64,000 nucleotides of DNA. Source: Endothia cerciana. Lineage: Eukaryota > Ascomycota > Sordariomycetes > Diaporthales > Cryphonectriaceae. The stretch covers positions 620,001-684,000 of the forward strand of contig JALRMH010000013.1 of NCBI GenBank assembly GCA_026119935.1, written 5' to 3'. The position numbers and the translations under genes were made by a program. The notes under the pieces were generated by a model. That model did no database searches, had not been told where the DNA came from, and was given only the letters and a program-made list of their open reading frames with translations. Shown here in pieces: positions 48,791-59,060 of the stretch. How positions within the stretch are numbered: position 1 is the first letter of the stretch; each line of letters starts with the position of its first letter.

Positions 48791-49651
48791 TCAACCAACC
48801 ATATCATCGTATTCCTCGTCGGTAAAGGTGTCAAGGATGAGATCCTCCACCGCCGGCGGCTCATCCTCGTCCTCGCTCCCTGAAAGCTGCCCGTCGTCCC
48901 CTGCGAGGCGCCCCGGGTGCACCTTGGGCCCGTCCTCCTTGAGCTGCAGCTCCCGCCGCCGGAACAGGGCCGTCGTGACGACCCGGAGCTCGAGCGCAAA
49001 GATGCTGCCGTGGCGCGCCGACCTGGCCGTGAACGCCCCTGCCTCCTTCCTGCTCGCCCCCGCCCCGGTCTGCACATTTCCCACGCCCAGGTCGCCCAGC
49101 AGACCCGGGGGCACGCCCCCCGCCGCGGCCGCGGCCGCGGCGGCCACCGGCAGCTCCAGCTCGACGTGGCGCTGGCGCTCGGCGGCGCCGGCGAAGCCGA
49201 GCTCCACGTCCTCGGCCGTCATGATGCCCACCACGAGACACGGCGGCCACGTGTTGAGCACGGAGATCCACCCCGGGACGGCGTCGCGCACGGCCTCGTC
49301 GGTCTTGAGCCGGGACCAGAACCGCGCGTGCTGCTGCAGCCGCACGTACCGCAGCAGCTTCCCCCGCAGGTGGACGCTCTCCTCCATGCTGCCCTTCCAC
49401 TGGAACCCGACGAGCGACTCCAGCGCGGCCGAGGCGTCGTGGGCCACGGTGCGGGTGCTGTCGCTGAGGAAGTCCGTGAAGGACCCGCTGACCAGCTCGG
49501 TCTCGTTGTAGCGCAGGGGGGACTCGGGGGCGTATTCATTGGATGGTTTGAGCGGGTAGCGCACGACGGCGCCCAGGATTTTGTCCTCGAATTGGCTCGT
49601 ATCCAACCAGGTTGAGTATTTCAGTATGACAAATGTCGGATCTCCTTTCAT
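48791..49651 (-). CDS. Fungal gasdermin-like pore-forming protein
   Basis: Single exon, 286 aa, beginning MKGDPTFVILKYS. The layout follows fungal gasdermins (RCD-1, HET-Q1): a first strand and loop (LGAVVRYPLKPSNEY then PESPL); a helix pair (HARFWSRLKTDEAVRD); a strand PPCLVVGIMTAEDVEL; an Ala/Gly-rich loop (170-190) in place of a membrane hairpin; then strands FALELRVVTTALF and RELQLKEDGPKV. An acidic tail of about 36 residues (251-286) starts after the last strand and would be the removable inhibitory segment. Gasdermin N-domains oligomerise in membranes and kill the cell once the tail is cut. The neighbour with stop codons 161 bp apart is a complete cytosolic subtilase. Coding GC is much higher than the flanks, and no lesion is seen. 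Recognition is by pattern, not search, so family assignment is good but not certain. Confidence 0.75.
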   Translation of the reverse strand: MKGDPTFVILKYSTWLDTSQFEDKILGAVVRYPLKPSNEYAPESPLRYNETELVSGSFTDFLSDSTRTVAHDASAALESLVGFQWKGSMEESVHLRGKLLRYVRLQQHARFWSRLKTDEAVRDAVPGWISVLNTWPPCLVVGIMTAEDVELGFAGAAERQRHVELELPVAAAAAAAAGGVPPGLLGDLGVGNVQTGAGASRKEAGAFTARSARHGSIFALELRVVTTALFRRRELQLKEDGPKVHPGRLAGDDGQLSGSEDEDEPPAVEDLILDTFTDEEYDDMVG

Positions 49652-50088
49652 ATTCACGGCGCTGATATACTATAGGTGGGCTCACGGCCTTGGAATCCGA
49701 GGAGGGGAGGACCCGATTGCCACCCCCCAAGTGTCAGACCTAATGTACTGACGGATGCTGACCCCCACGTACGGAGCCCTCACAGCCGCACAACACTTGC
49801 TTTAGTCCTAGCGGAAGTCATCCAAGCCACGATCCAATGCAAGTAGCTAGGCACGCGACCAGGCCACCAGCTACTGGGATAGATGTGGTTATGAGCTGAC
49901 GGGCATCGACCATACTGCCAAATACTCAAGATATTAGGTTCAAGAAATCAGGAATGCGCCTCTTAGAGAATTGGCATTATTCAATAACGCTTTAATGATA
50001 TGTCTTGTAGGATCTATTCTACCTCAGTACGGAAGCATACATTCCTCCTTGTACCTTCCAGCTATGACAAATTGTCGAGATTGTAGAA

Positions 50089-50842
50089 TCATTCAAGCGA
50101 CACTAACTTGAGACGATGAGTTACACCTTCAGCAGTGCTCCTTGTCCCTCTTTCGGGAGACATACACCGTACAATATAGTCACTGCTTGATCCATACTCG
50201 TCCAGATTCAGTCGAAGCTCCTCTAACTTCGGTAGCCATGCTCTCATCCTGAGTTCCGCTCGGGATCGCTTGTCGGCATCCGTTGCCTGAAGTCGGTAAT
50301 TTGCCATGCCTTTTGGACGACTCCTGGCAGCGAACACTTCCGTAATACCCAGAGTATCGTTACCCCCAGGGCAAATCCATTGCCTAGAGGACCCCGTCGG
50401 TCTCGTCTTCTTGGCCAGGAATTCTGTTGGCAAGTACCATGGTGTATCGCCACTGTTCTCTATTGCAGTCGCTGCAAGTCCAAAGTCGATTAGGATGGCG
50501 CCGCGGGTATTGTGATAAGAATTTGGACGGTTTGATATCATTGTGTCCGAGGACTGATGCGTGTATAGAGTGAAGGGCGCTCACAGTATCCGAGAGAATT
50601 ACAAATGCCTTGACGGAACAGTCACACATTCCGGAAGTCCCACAAGTTTCGAGAGAGGTCGAGTCAACATACTCCATATACAAGGTAGAGCAACGAGCAT
50701 CGGAGCCAAATAGGCGTGGGATGCATGGCTGCAGTGCATTATATGAGACTTTTGCCGTTTTCGTACGCCGCCTGTGACATACGTATCGGCCGACACCTTC
50801 GTGGGCTGCCACCTCTTTATGCCATCTTCGGCCAAAATGCAA
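50089..50842 (-). pseudogene. Protein kinase relic B
   Basis: Minus-strand fragments in three frames: an N-lobe/hinge block (PRLFGSDARCSTLYMEYVDS), the catalytic loop GHNDIKPSKF, then in another frame GAILIDFGLAA and DTPWYLPTEFLAKK, then in a third FALGVTILWVLRKCSLPG, and a helical tail back in the second frame. It is a paralogue of the relic at 18.4-19.0 kb (same HND and LWVLRKC features) and has at least two frameshifts. It lies in AT-richer DNA just beyond the gasdermin gene. Confidence 0.7.
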
Positions 50843-51298
50843 TCGGCCGCTGTAGCCTTGTAGGCTTTGACGACAACAATCTGACCCGACGACCGTCAGC
50901 GGTATAAAGGTTGGAAGATTGAGTGGACGTGTTTTTCCCGCGCGGGGTCGACATCAAGCTGCACAAATCTGTTCGTGTGCGGTAGAAGGGAGAAATGAGC
51001 TGCACTGTTCTTGTTCAAAAAGATTGGACGAAAGATACCCTTCACAAATCGAAGCATATTGGCATGAAGTAAAGTCGTCTTTGCTTGACTTCGTGATACT
51101 TCCCGAGGCGTCTTATCCAGCGGCAAGATCAAATTTTAACCCTCTCCGCACCTGAGATATCTCGATTGTCATGGAACTTAAATGCCTATGAATCGTGCGT
51201 GCATGCTAGATGTGCAACACTACGTAGATGAACCCATCACAAGCCCAAGGCCTCGTCCATACAACAGCCACTGACCTGATAGTGCTATATGTGAATGT

Positions 51299-51763
51299 TC
51301 AATGATAATATGGAATCGAACATTCCAGAGCACGTCTGACACTCGTTCTGAGGCGCTTCGTCTCTGTCGCAAGTTGGGTCGGGATGCGCTGCATGTGCCC
51401 GATGCATATAAGCATCTTGTATTCTGATAGACAGCTCGCGTACTTGTGTCTAACCGAGGTTCTCGTTAGCATGCGCATCTCAGGTGGAGTCCAGCACTCA
51501 CCGGAGCCAATCTTCCCTTCATCAATTTCCCCTGCTGCGACCATTCCTAGCATTTTCAAACCAACACAAAATGCCCTTGTTCCGAGTGTGGCGGCTCCGG
51601 CAAAGTCGGCAAATATAAATGCACCAAGTGCAATGGCAGCGGTGATAATTGAAACGACCTCGTACAGCATTCTGATGCTTAGTTCAATGTTGTGATCTCC
51701 TCGAATCTTGTAACCTTTAGAATTCACACTGACACGAGAAGGCCTGCCCAGACCCGTTGCCAA
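51299..51763 (-). CDS. Small hypothetical membrane protein, doubtful
   Basis: Frame of 154 codons (first true ATG uncertain) with one or two hydrophobic segments (VVSIITAAIALGAFIFADFAGA). A gtgagt donor after KIGS suggests an intron (acceptor ttag near 51,452), but the phase to a plausible 3' exon (RELSIRIQDAYMHRAHAAH) does not match, so the gene may be damaged. Family unknown. Confidence 0.3.
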   Translation of the reverse strand: MATGLGRPSRVSVNSKGYKIRGDHNIELSIRMLYEVVSIITAAIALGAFIFADFAGAATLGTRAFCVGLKMLGMVAAGEIDEGKIGSGECWTPPEMRMLTRTSVRHKYASCLSEYKMLICIGHMQRIPTQLATETKRLRTSVRRALECSIPYYH

Positions 51764-52694
51764 GAATTTACCGTAGAAATGATCGAGGGGTAGCGGTAGT
51801 GGCCGGGTTCAAAAAAACTGTTTCAAAGATCTTGGGCTACCTCTGCCGACGTTTCTCCTATCACTCTGAAGGCGCGACGGCTCGAAAGACTCTGTTGTAG
51901 CGATTTATTCTTTCATATCTATGCAAACTTTGTATATTCCCATATCTTCTCACGCACATACTCTTCTATCCCAGATCATATCGACAACGGAGTGGACCTA
52001 GATCATCATTTAGTCCTGCTGCCCCTCTGCGTGTAGCCCCTCCACCGGAGCATCCTCCCCCCTTTGCATCCGTTTTGCCTTCGAAACTCGCCGGGCCGTA
52101 GACAAGACCGGCGGCAGATAAATCTCCCTCTGTGTAAAAGTCAGCAACGAGTTGGCATAACCTGCAGAGATCCAGCTTTACATACCACTTCCTCGTGTCA
52201 CAAATGCCTGGCCGCCGACAGGGTCTTCTCTAGCTACGAACTCTTCATACTGCAAGAGTACGCTCGGGACCCCGCAGTCACGTAATCGAGTACCATCAGC
52301 TTCGCACGATGCAGAATAGACAAGACCAAAGCAACTCCACAAGGGCAGGGCACACTATGACACCTATGATGCAATATACTTAGTCAGTATTATAGAAAAT
52401 CTTTGGCTGAGGTCGCGTATAATGAGTTAGCCTTTTCAGTGCATCGGGCATTCTTAAAGGCTAAGTAGTATTGTTTATGCTTCCAGAAGGCGAGAACTTC
52501 AACATCGTTAGGAACTGCCGAGACGCATCAGGTTATACAACGTAAGAGGGCAGAGATGGTTGCAAGCGTCCAGAGGGGTTTCAGCCAAAACAGAAACCAA
52601 GTCGTGACGTAGTCTACCCATTCTCGCCATCGTCGCCAAGCACTATCCCTCTTCCAACCCCAACAGCCAGGCTTCCTGTAGCGCCTGCTCGCAC
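51764..52694. other. No gene seen
   Basis: Moderately AT-rich sequence. The only frames are short and random-looking (for example 52,064-52,285). No RNA gene recognised. Confidence 0.45.
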
Positions 52695-55600
52695 TTATGT
52701 GCGCGGCGCAGATAAGATTTGCGAAATCACAGACCGTGCAGCAGGCCTGGCGTCTTCATAGCTGTCCTCGCTAATGCGCGTCCAGCCGTCCTCATCCTCT
52801 GCAGCGCCTTCCTGCGCTGTCGTTGAAAACACCCTGCGCTGGGCAGCATAGATAGCCTCCTCTGTCGGTAGGATCTTGTCGAGCGCAACCTTGGTGAGCA
52901 GAACCACTTGATCAGGGTGCTGCTCGTGTGCAGCTTGGCCGTTAGCCCCAATGTTTGTTCCTGCGCCAGCGTCGCTCCCCGCCGTGCCTTGCGGGCCGTC
53001 CTCGCTCTGCGCCGGAAGCGAGATCTTCGTCCCGCTACCCTCCGTCTCGTCGCCCTCCGTCTCGCTATCTCCTGATGACCCATTGTCGGCTTTTTCAACG
53101 GCTTCGATGTCCAAGGCGTCGTGGTCGTGGTTTCGCTCTACCGTGTCTTGCAGGGAGACGTTGTCGCCTTGCGGCGAGGACATTGGTTCTGTCTCGGCAT
53201 GTCCGGTCAGCGCCAGATCATAAGCTGACATCGGCTCATGGTCCTGGAGTGTGAGAGAAGGATCGACATAAATGACCCTGACACCTCCGTCGCGCTCGAC
53301 GACTTCCGGCATCTTTGCATCGGGGATGGACGGCGGCGCAGATATGGCGCTGGGGACGACGATGTGGAGGCGTCCATCCTCGTCGGCCGTAAGCCTAAAG
53401 AAGCCTGGGTTCCCGCCGGACTGTTGCATCAGCTGGGAAATCGCCCACAAGACCCGGTTGAGGCGATAGAGGAAAGTCTTCTCGTCCTGGATAGATTCCT
53501 TTTGGACCCTTTCCTCTTCAAGGTCATACACTGAGTCCTGGAACCAGAGGGAGGGGAAGAGATCAGGATCGCGAAGAGTCGCCTTCTGAATCTCTGCCTC
53601 TTCCTCTGCTTCTTCCTGTCGTGCCTTCTCAGCCTCTATCTCTTTCTGTTCTTCTTTCTGTCGCGTTTCTTCCGCATCTGCCTCCTCTTCCCTTTCCCGC
53701 ATTTCCCCCTCCGCCACAGCATCCGCAGATGATCCTGTCCGTCCTTGGCCCTAGCCTCTCCCGCCGCGGCCTCAGCCCCGACGCTGTGCGCTTGTGGTTG
53801 CCCCTCGTGCGCGCAATCGTCCCGCTTGTGATAGCTGGTCATGATTCCGTACCTGCCTGGATTCTCTTCCTCGTTGAGCGGCAAGCGCATCGTGGGGGAT
53901 TCCGGTTAGGACACGCTGTTCCAGTCACAGCCTCGGGTCTCGGCTTTGCGAAAAGCTATGTCGAGAAAAGGCACAAGAAGCTCCGCGCGAAAACGCCCAT
54001 CCGTACCGGTCGTGCATGCCTGGCCGGGTCATCATTGCGCGCATGTAGACCAAGATTACGTGGATGAACTCCCAAAACTGCACGTCCCGCGTGTCTGCCC
54101 TCTTTAGAATGTACATGATTTATGACCGAGATCACAAGGGCTGCTGGCTCAGCTTCCTCAAAGACGTCCATCCCACTGGCCAAGCTAGCAGCAAGATCGG
54201 CACAGTCGGTAGACGTCACAAGGTCGGGCGCCCACGCCGTCATCATCGCGCTCCGTCTTTCGTTATCCGGGGGAATCCCTGAGAGTAACATGCAGAGGAG
54301 GATGCCAAGCTCGGCACTTTAAAGTTGTTAGTAAGATACCCAAAGTACAGGGCCTGTACATACCTAGGACGAAGTGTGGATATCTGGGCTTGTCTGGTGG
54401 GCTTGACGTCTGTCGACTGGTCGACCTCGTCGGATGCGGACTGCTGGGTTGATGAGGCCGGCGTCAACTCCCCAGCGTCACGATAGGCGGCGGCCCCGGA
54501 CGACTGGGGACGTGTGCACGCCTCGAGTTTGGCGAGAACTCGAGCCTCCTCAGAGGCTAAGCAAGATGCAGCCTCAGTAGCCCTCCCCGTCACCGGATAA
54601 GGAGGCAGCATAGAAATTCCAGCAAGCTCCTTCAGCGCCCTGTAGCAATCCTGGAGATTCTCCTCCTTGTTTGTGTGTCGTAATCGTGTTTTCGGCGAAT
54701 CTCAGGCGACTGAGAAGCGAGGTCCACCAGGTGGGCAATGGCGGTGAGGAAGGGATCCACCTGTTCGCTCTGGACAATCGGGTCCGTAAGGGTGAAGATG
54801 GACTCACGCGTGGAGAAAAAAGCCGTTTAGACGACAACAGACTTGATGTAGTAAAAAAACTGCATAACAGAGCAGGGCTGGTTCAGAATAGCCAAGTAGT
54901 GGTAGAGGCGGCCGACCGTGGGGTCCTGGTCTACGACCCACGTGTACGCCTCCTCTGCAGTGTCCCTCCATTGCTGGGCAGTCTTCCTATCGCCGTCTTC
55001 AATAGCCATGCTAGTTATCCAAGACTCCATATTAGCGTGTATGTTCGCATATATAGCAGTCCGTTACGAGGGGCGGCGCCTTTTTGACATACTAGTATCG
55101 GGCCAGGTCTCCTTTGCATTCGATCCAGGTATTGTGAAAGCCTCCAGCAGTCTCCTCTGGCAGACCTATCATGCCGTATGAAAGGTAGATGAATTCTTGC
55201 ATAAAGTCTAGGGCGCTAGGCAGTCGATTGCGCATGACTTCAAGGAATGCGTGTATGCCGTGCCGCCACATTCTTGCAGGCATAGCGTACTTGTCTGCGA
55301 GGCGTTAGAGTGCTCGCGACCCATTAGGGTGCAGTGATGCCATGAAGAAGTCATAGTGCTCAAACAACAATGTGCGGTAGAGCGTACTAAGCGCCTGCCA
55401 CTACATATAGTTAAGGGGATCGTGGTTCGAGACATAGGAGGCTTGGCCATTGCCTACTTCGGTGCATTTGTCTTCAAGAAGGACCAAGCCGGCATAGATG
55501 CCCTTGACTTCGGTAACCAGCTGTTCCTGAGAGATTGGATGAGCAAGCTGGCGTGGCATCTCTTCCGCGGAATAGGATTCCAGGCAAAGTGATGGGCCAG

Positions 55601-55790
55601 TTGTTGGGCTAGACGGCGTGTCTTGATAGTCCGCGCTGACCGCATCCATCTCCGGACCAGAATTAGTAGCATCCAAGTCCTGACCTGTGTTCGTGGCACA
55701 CGGCTCAGCGTAAGGAGGTTGCAATAGTGCGCCGTCGTCCTCTGTAGCGACAGGCGCCGTCAAGGTGCTGGGAGGTGCGGAACTAAACAC
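52695..55790 (-). pseudogene. Est1-type (telomerase/NMD-related) DNA/RNA-binding protein, decayed
   Basis: Reads in order: ISQEQLVTEVKGIYAGLVLL; TAG; WQALSTLYRTLLFEHYDFFM; TAA; RLADKYAMPARMWRHGIHAF with LEVMRNRLPSALDFMQEFIY and TWIECKGDLARY; an intron (gtatgt to actag) restoring MAIEDGD; AEEAYTWVVDQDPTVGRLYH, YLAILNQPCSVMQFFYYIKS; TAA; FFSTRESIFTLTDPI; an intron with a perfect TACTAAC branch joining RPS to AELGILLCMLLSGI; a frameshift near 54,115 to YILKRADTRDVQFWEFIHVI; more shifts; then an intact 340-codon acidic C-terminal frame (52,695-53,717). This is the Est1 DNA/RNA-binding domain order known from fungal Est1/SMG relatives. The TAG (before WQALS) and the TAA at about 54,825 are explicable as CAG/CAA to TAG/TAA changes, the dinucleotide context preferred by RIP. 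Confidence 0.8.
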
Positions 55791-56693
55791 AAGGGGTTCA
55801 TCATGTAGTTAGCATAACCCCAAGCCGTGCGGTGTACTGGTACGGTTGTAACGGTCAGGCGACGAGGGGGTTCAGCTCGCGCTGCAGGGGTTCTTCAGAA
55901 ACGCCGGCACCTGGTCGGATTCAAGCAGCTCGGGCACTCCACAGGTAGTCCTCTTCAGTGGTTAGGAACACGCTGGCCGTATCGCAGCACCGCTGAGAGC
56001 ACACGACACGCCCGACGGCCTAGGCGAAGAACAGCGGTGTCGACGTGTTGACGGCAAAGACACCGACAGACAGCCGCAGCGCGCCGATGGCCTCGGAAAC
56101 CATGCGGACGGCTACCACCACCGGGGACGAGCATGTTGGCGACGATCGTGGACATCGAGGCGGCGACCTCGGTCTCGACGTCGACGGCCCAGTCAGTACC
56201 GATTCCGTGGATGACGGCAGCGCGCACCTCGCCGAGCAGCATCATGCGTGCCGCGCGCGGTGCGGCGAATAAGGGTTAGGGCTGGGGCGGGGGTCGAGTT
56301 CGCGGCGGGTGCGCCGCCCTTTCTAAGGTTGTAGCATCTTCTGCGCATTTGCCGCGGGCATTCTTCGGCCCTTGGGAAAACAGGCTTGCTGCAATCAACC
56401 GAATTGAGTATGCCGTGGGGTGTGGGACTGCCGTTGAATGGGCCGCGAAGTGTGATTGCTTAGTGTGGTGGTGTTGTGGTTCCCAAGGTATTGGTTTGTG
56501 TTGTTGTCCTGTCCAAGTATCTAAAAGCCGAGAGACCTCTGGCTAAAGCCAGATACCGCCCGTGCAGGTGCCTTTCCTGACTAAGCGCCGCGTGCGGGGT
56601 GGGACAGTCACTCGTAGCTCGATCATCCACACTTGTTGCTTGATTGCAATCTTGACCGCATTGAATCTACTACTCGGCGCTGAACTCTCCATC
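55791..56693. other. No supported gene
   Basis: Contains a GC-rich stretch (about 56,050-56,300) without a convincing frame and a single GGGTTAGGG at about 56,273, too short to call an interstitial telomere tract. Confidence 0.4.
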
Positions 56694-56984
56694 ATGGCCG
56701 GTTCCACCATGAGCTCCTTGCTGATACGTCGCGTCGAAGGATTGGAGGCTCCGCTGAAGCAGCTCGAGCAAGCAAATCGAGAGCTCGACAAGCGGAACCG
56801 TGTATTGCTCTCGCGATTGGGTCAGCATACTGAGCTCCACGACCAGGCCTCTGGGATTACACCCTCAGCACCCAGCACTCCAACGCCTTGTCTGTCAAAC
56901 GTGCAGCAGTCAACTTATCCGCGGTCGACACCTCCTCACATCCCCACACCCGAGCCGAAAGTGCAGATCCTATCCCCAATCTGA
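56694..56984 (+). other. Coiled-coil open frame, 96 codons
   Basis: From ATG 56,694 (MAGSTMSSLLIRRVEGLEAP) the frame encodes a heptad-like helix (LKQLEQANRELDKRNRVLL) and a Pro/Ser/Thr-rich tail. It may be a short orphan gene or the start of a broken one, since the next readable block (57,119-57,529, with RFRLLIFLALCQVALEGGCS) is in another frame on the same strand. Confidence 0.3.
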
Positions 56985-58095
56985 CCGAAATTTACACAGG
57001 CTAATAGCCTCCTTTCCTAAGAACGAGCAGCAGTGGCTTGACCAGAGAGGAAGACTTGGGATGCACAGCATACAGGGATACATGATCGTCTTCAACAAAA
57101 TTCTTTTTCGAGAACAAGATGATTCCTCCCTTCAGCGGACCGCACACGGGGGCCCGAGGTCCGACATCAAGGAGTTCCTTGTCAACCTTGGCGCACGAGT
57201 GGCGGATGCTTATCGATCATATAACGGGGCCCGTGGAACGCTTCCGCTTGCTCATATTTTTGGCGCTGTGTCAAGTCGCACTGGAAGGCGGATGTTCGGA
57301 AGCAAGTGTCGAGTCGATACAGCGCAATTTCCAATACAAGGTGACACAACGCAAGGTATCATGCACGCACAATCATATAAAGAGGCTGCGAGGAGCTGTA
57401 CAGCGGATAGCCCAATTCTTGGACAGGGTCCATGTACAAAGCGAGGACCGAGCCAACGGCTTATCTGCTCAAGAAGGTGCCTTTGAGATATTACTCCACG
57501 GTCAGAATGGCCCATATCCGGAAAGCTAGGGCGGCCCCTCGAAGAAAAGAAGTGGTACTGACGGATCTAACAGGAAACAACAAATTGAGTATATATCTCG
57601 CTGCTTCGAGGGCCTACTAACTCTGAGGTGAAAATTGATCGACAATCATGCTTAAGTGCGACTTATGATGGATCGTGTCCCCCCCATTTTGCATCCAGTT
57701 CCTAGTCCCTATCCTCACTCACTGCAGGTAAGATACAGCCCGTTTGTCTTCCTGGAGTTATCGCACCAGCTGACGAGATAGGTAGCTTTCAATTCGCCTG
57801 TCGAGCGCTCAGGTCGCAGCTCTCAGATGATGCTGACCATGAAAGGTGGTTCCGGTCATATGAGGCACAAATTTATTACTGCGACCCCCATTCACTGTCT
57901 CCACCTCAGACTTTGTTGGTTCTAGAAGGATCTCTTCCATCACATTCAGTCATATTTTCAGACCTCCTGCCGGAATATGATTTTCGATGGCCGTGGGAAC
58001 CTCCTCACTTTAGAGGGTGTTGAGCTGGATAATTCTCTGTGCAGCAATTTCGACTCGTACTGCTCTACTGCTTCCATGCTAATCACAAAAGGGAT

Positions 58096-58929
58096 GTAGC
58101 ATCGAAGCTCGCCACGCACTTGACAAAGCTTTGGGTCTTGTCAGAAACATCCTTCAAGCTGAGCACCCTCGGACCCTAGCCTGCTTTCTCGAGGTGTTCA
58201 TCCACCTTATACAGACCGGGCTGCCTGAAATAACCTCCATCCTCCGCAGCTACATCAAAAGCATGTCCGCCATAGCCACCAGGAAGGGGCATGTATGGGG
58301 TCAAATATGTCGACTTGTCGGTGAAGTAGACTCAGAGCATCTCGACCAGGCTATGGCACAAATATGGGCATGCACTACTGATATTTTCAACAGCGAACTC
58401 GGAAAAGAAGAGTCGACTCGCTGTATCTGTTCGCCTGGATTACATAAAGCGCGTGGTTACAAATTCTTTTGAAGAAGAACGGCTTCTTCGACACCTCCTC
58501 GCTCAATTCGAAGATGTTCCCGGGCAGGCGACCCCGCGGGTGATGCTTAACTTGGCGCATAATCTGAACAGACAAGGACTCCATGGCGACGCGGAGGGAA
58601 TGGCCCTGGAAGTCCTTCCGCTGCTCACAAGACAAGACATATATGCTGGGAGCATCGTCGAGGGGATAGAATCCCTGAAAATCATTTCTTTCAGTCAATA
58701 TAGTCAAGGAAACATTGAGGCGGCAGAGCACATTATGCGAGAAGCGATAGGCATAGTTGCGGACCAGTGGGGCGAACAACATTCCTGGGTCTCTGGGTTC
58801 AAGTGTGTTCTGGAGGGATGGCTTCGAAGTTGGGGCCGGACAAAGCATGCCAACGCACTACATGAAGAAATGGAAGAGTTGATAGGCAAGGATGTAGATG
58901 ACAAGTGGCCTGACACCCCTAGGGCATAA
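58096..58929 (+). pseudogene. C-terminal region of a Clr5-type accessory protein, frameshifted
   Basis: Reads EARHALDKALGLVRNILQAE, HPRTLACFLEVFIHLIQ, VWGQICRLVGEVDSEHLDQA, then a frame change near 58,405 to RLAVSVRLDYIKRVVTNSFE, and finally PRVMLNLAHNLNRQGLHGDA and EHIMREAIGIVADQWGEQHS to the stop. This helical C-terminal region is familiar from fungal proteins with an N-terminal Clr5 (DNA-binding-like) domain. The Clr5 domain itself is not found upstream. Convergent with the phosphatase gene (stop-to-stop 131 bp). Confidence 0.65.
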
Positions 58930-59060
58930 GGCTTGCTTTTTGCTGGGGTATTGAAAGAAGCCAGAGTAAGATGGTCTCTCAGAAGAACTGTTCCGCAATA
59001 GATCTCCATTCTTCCCTGCCCAAGGCGCCTCCTTGGGAAACCTGCCGATCCCACCGCTGA

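Noticed and set aside
56269..56290. TTAGGG-like telomere repeat
   Set aside because: Only one full unit (GGGTTAGGG), expected by chance; no tandem array.
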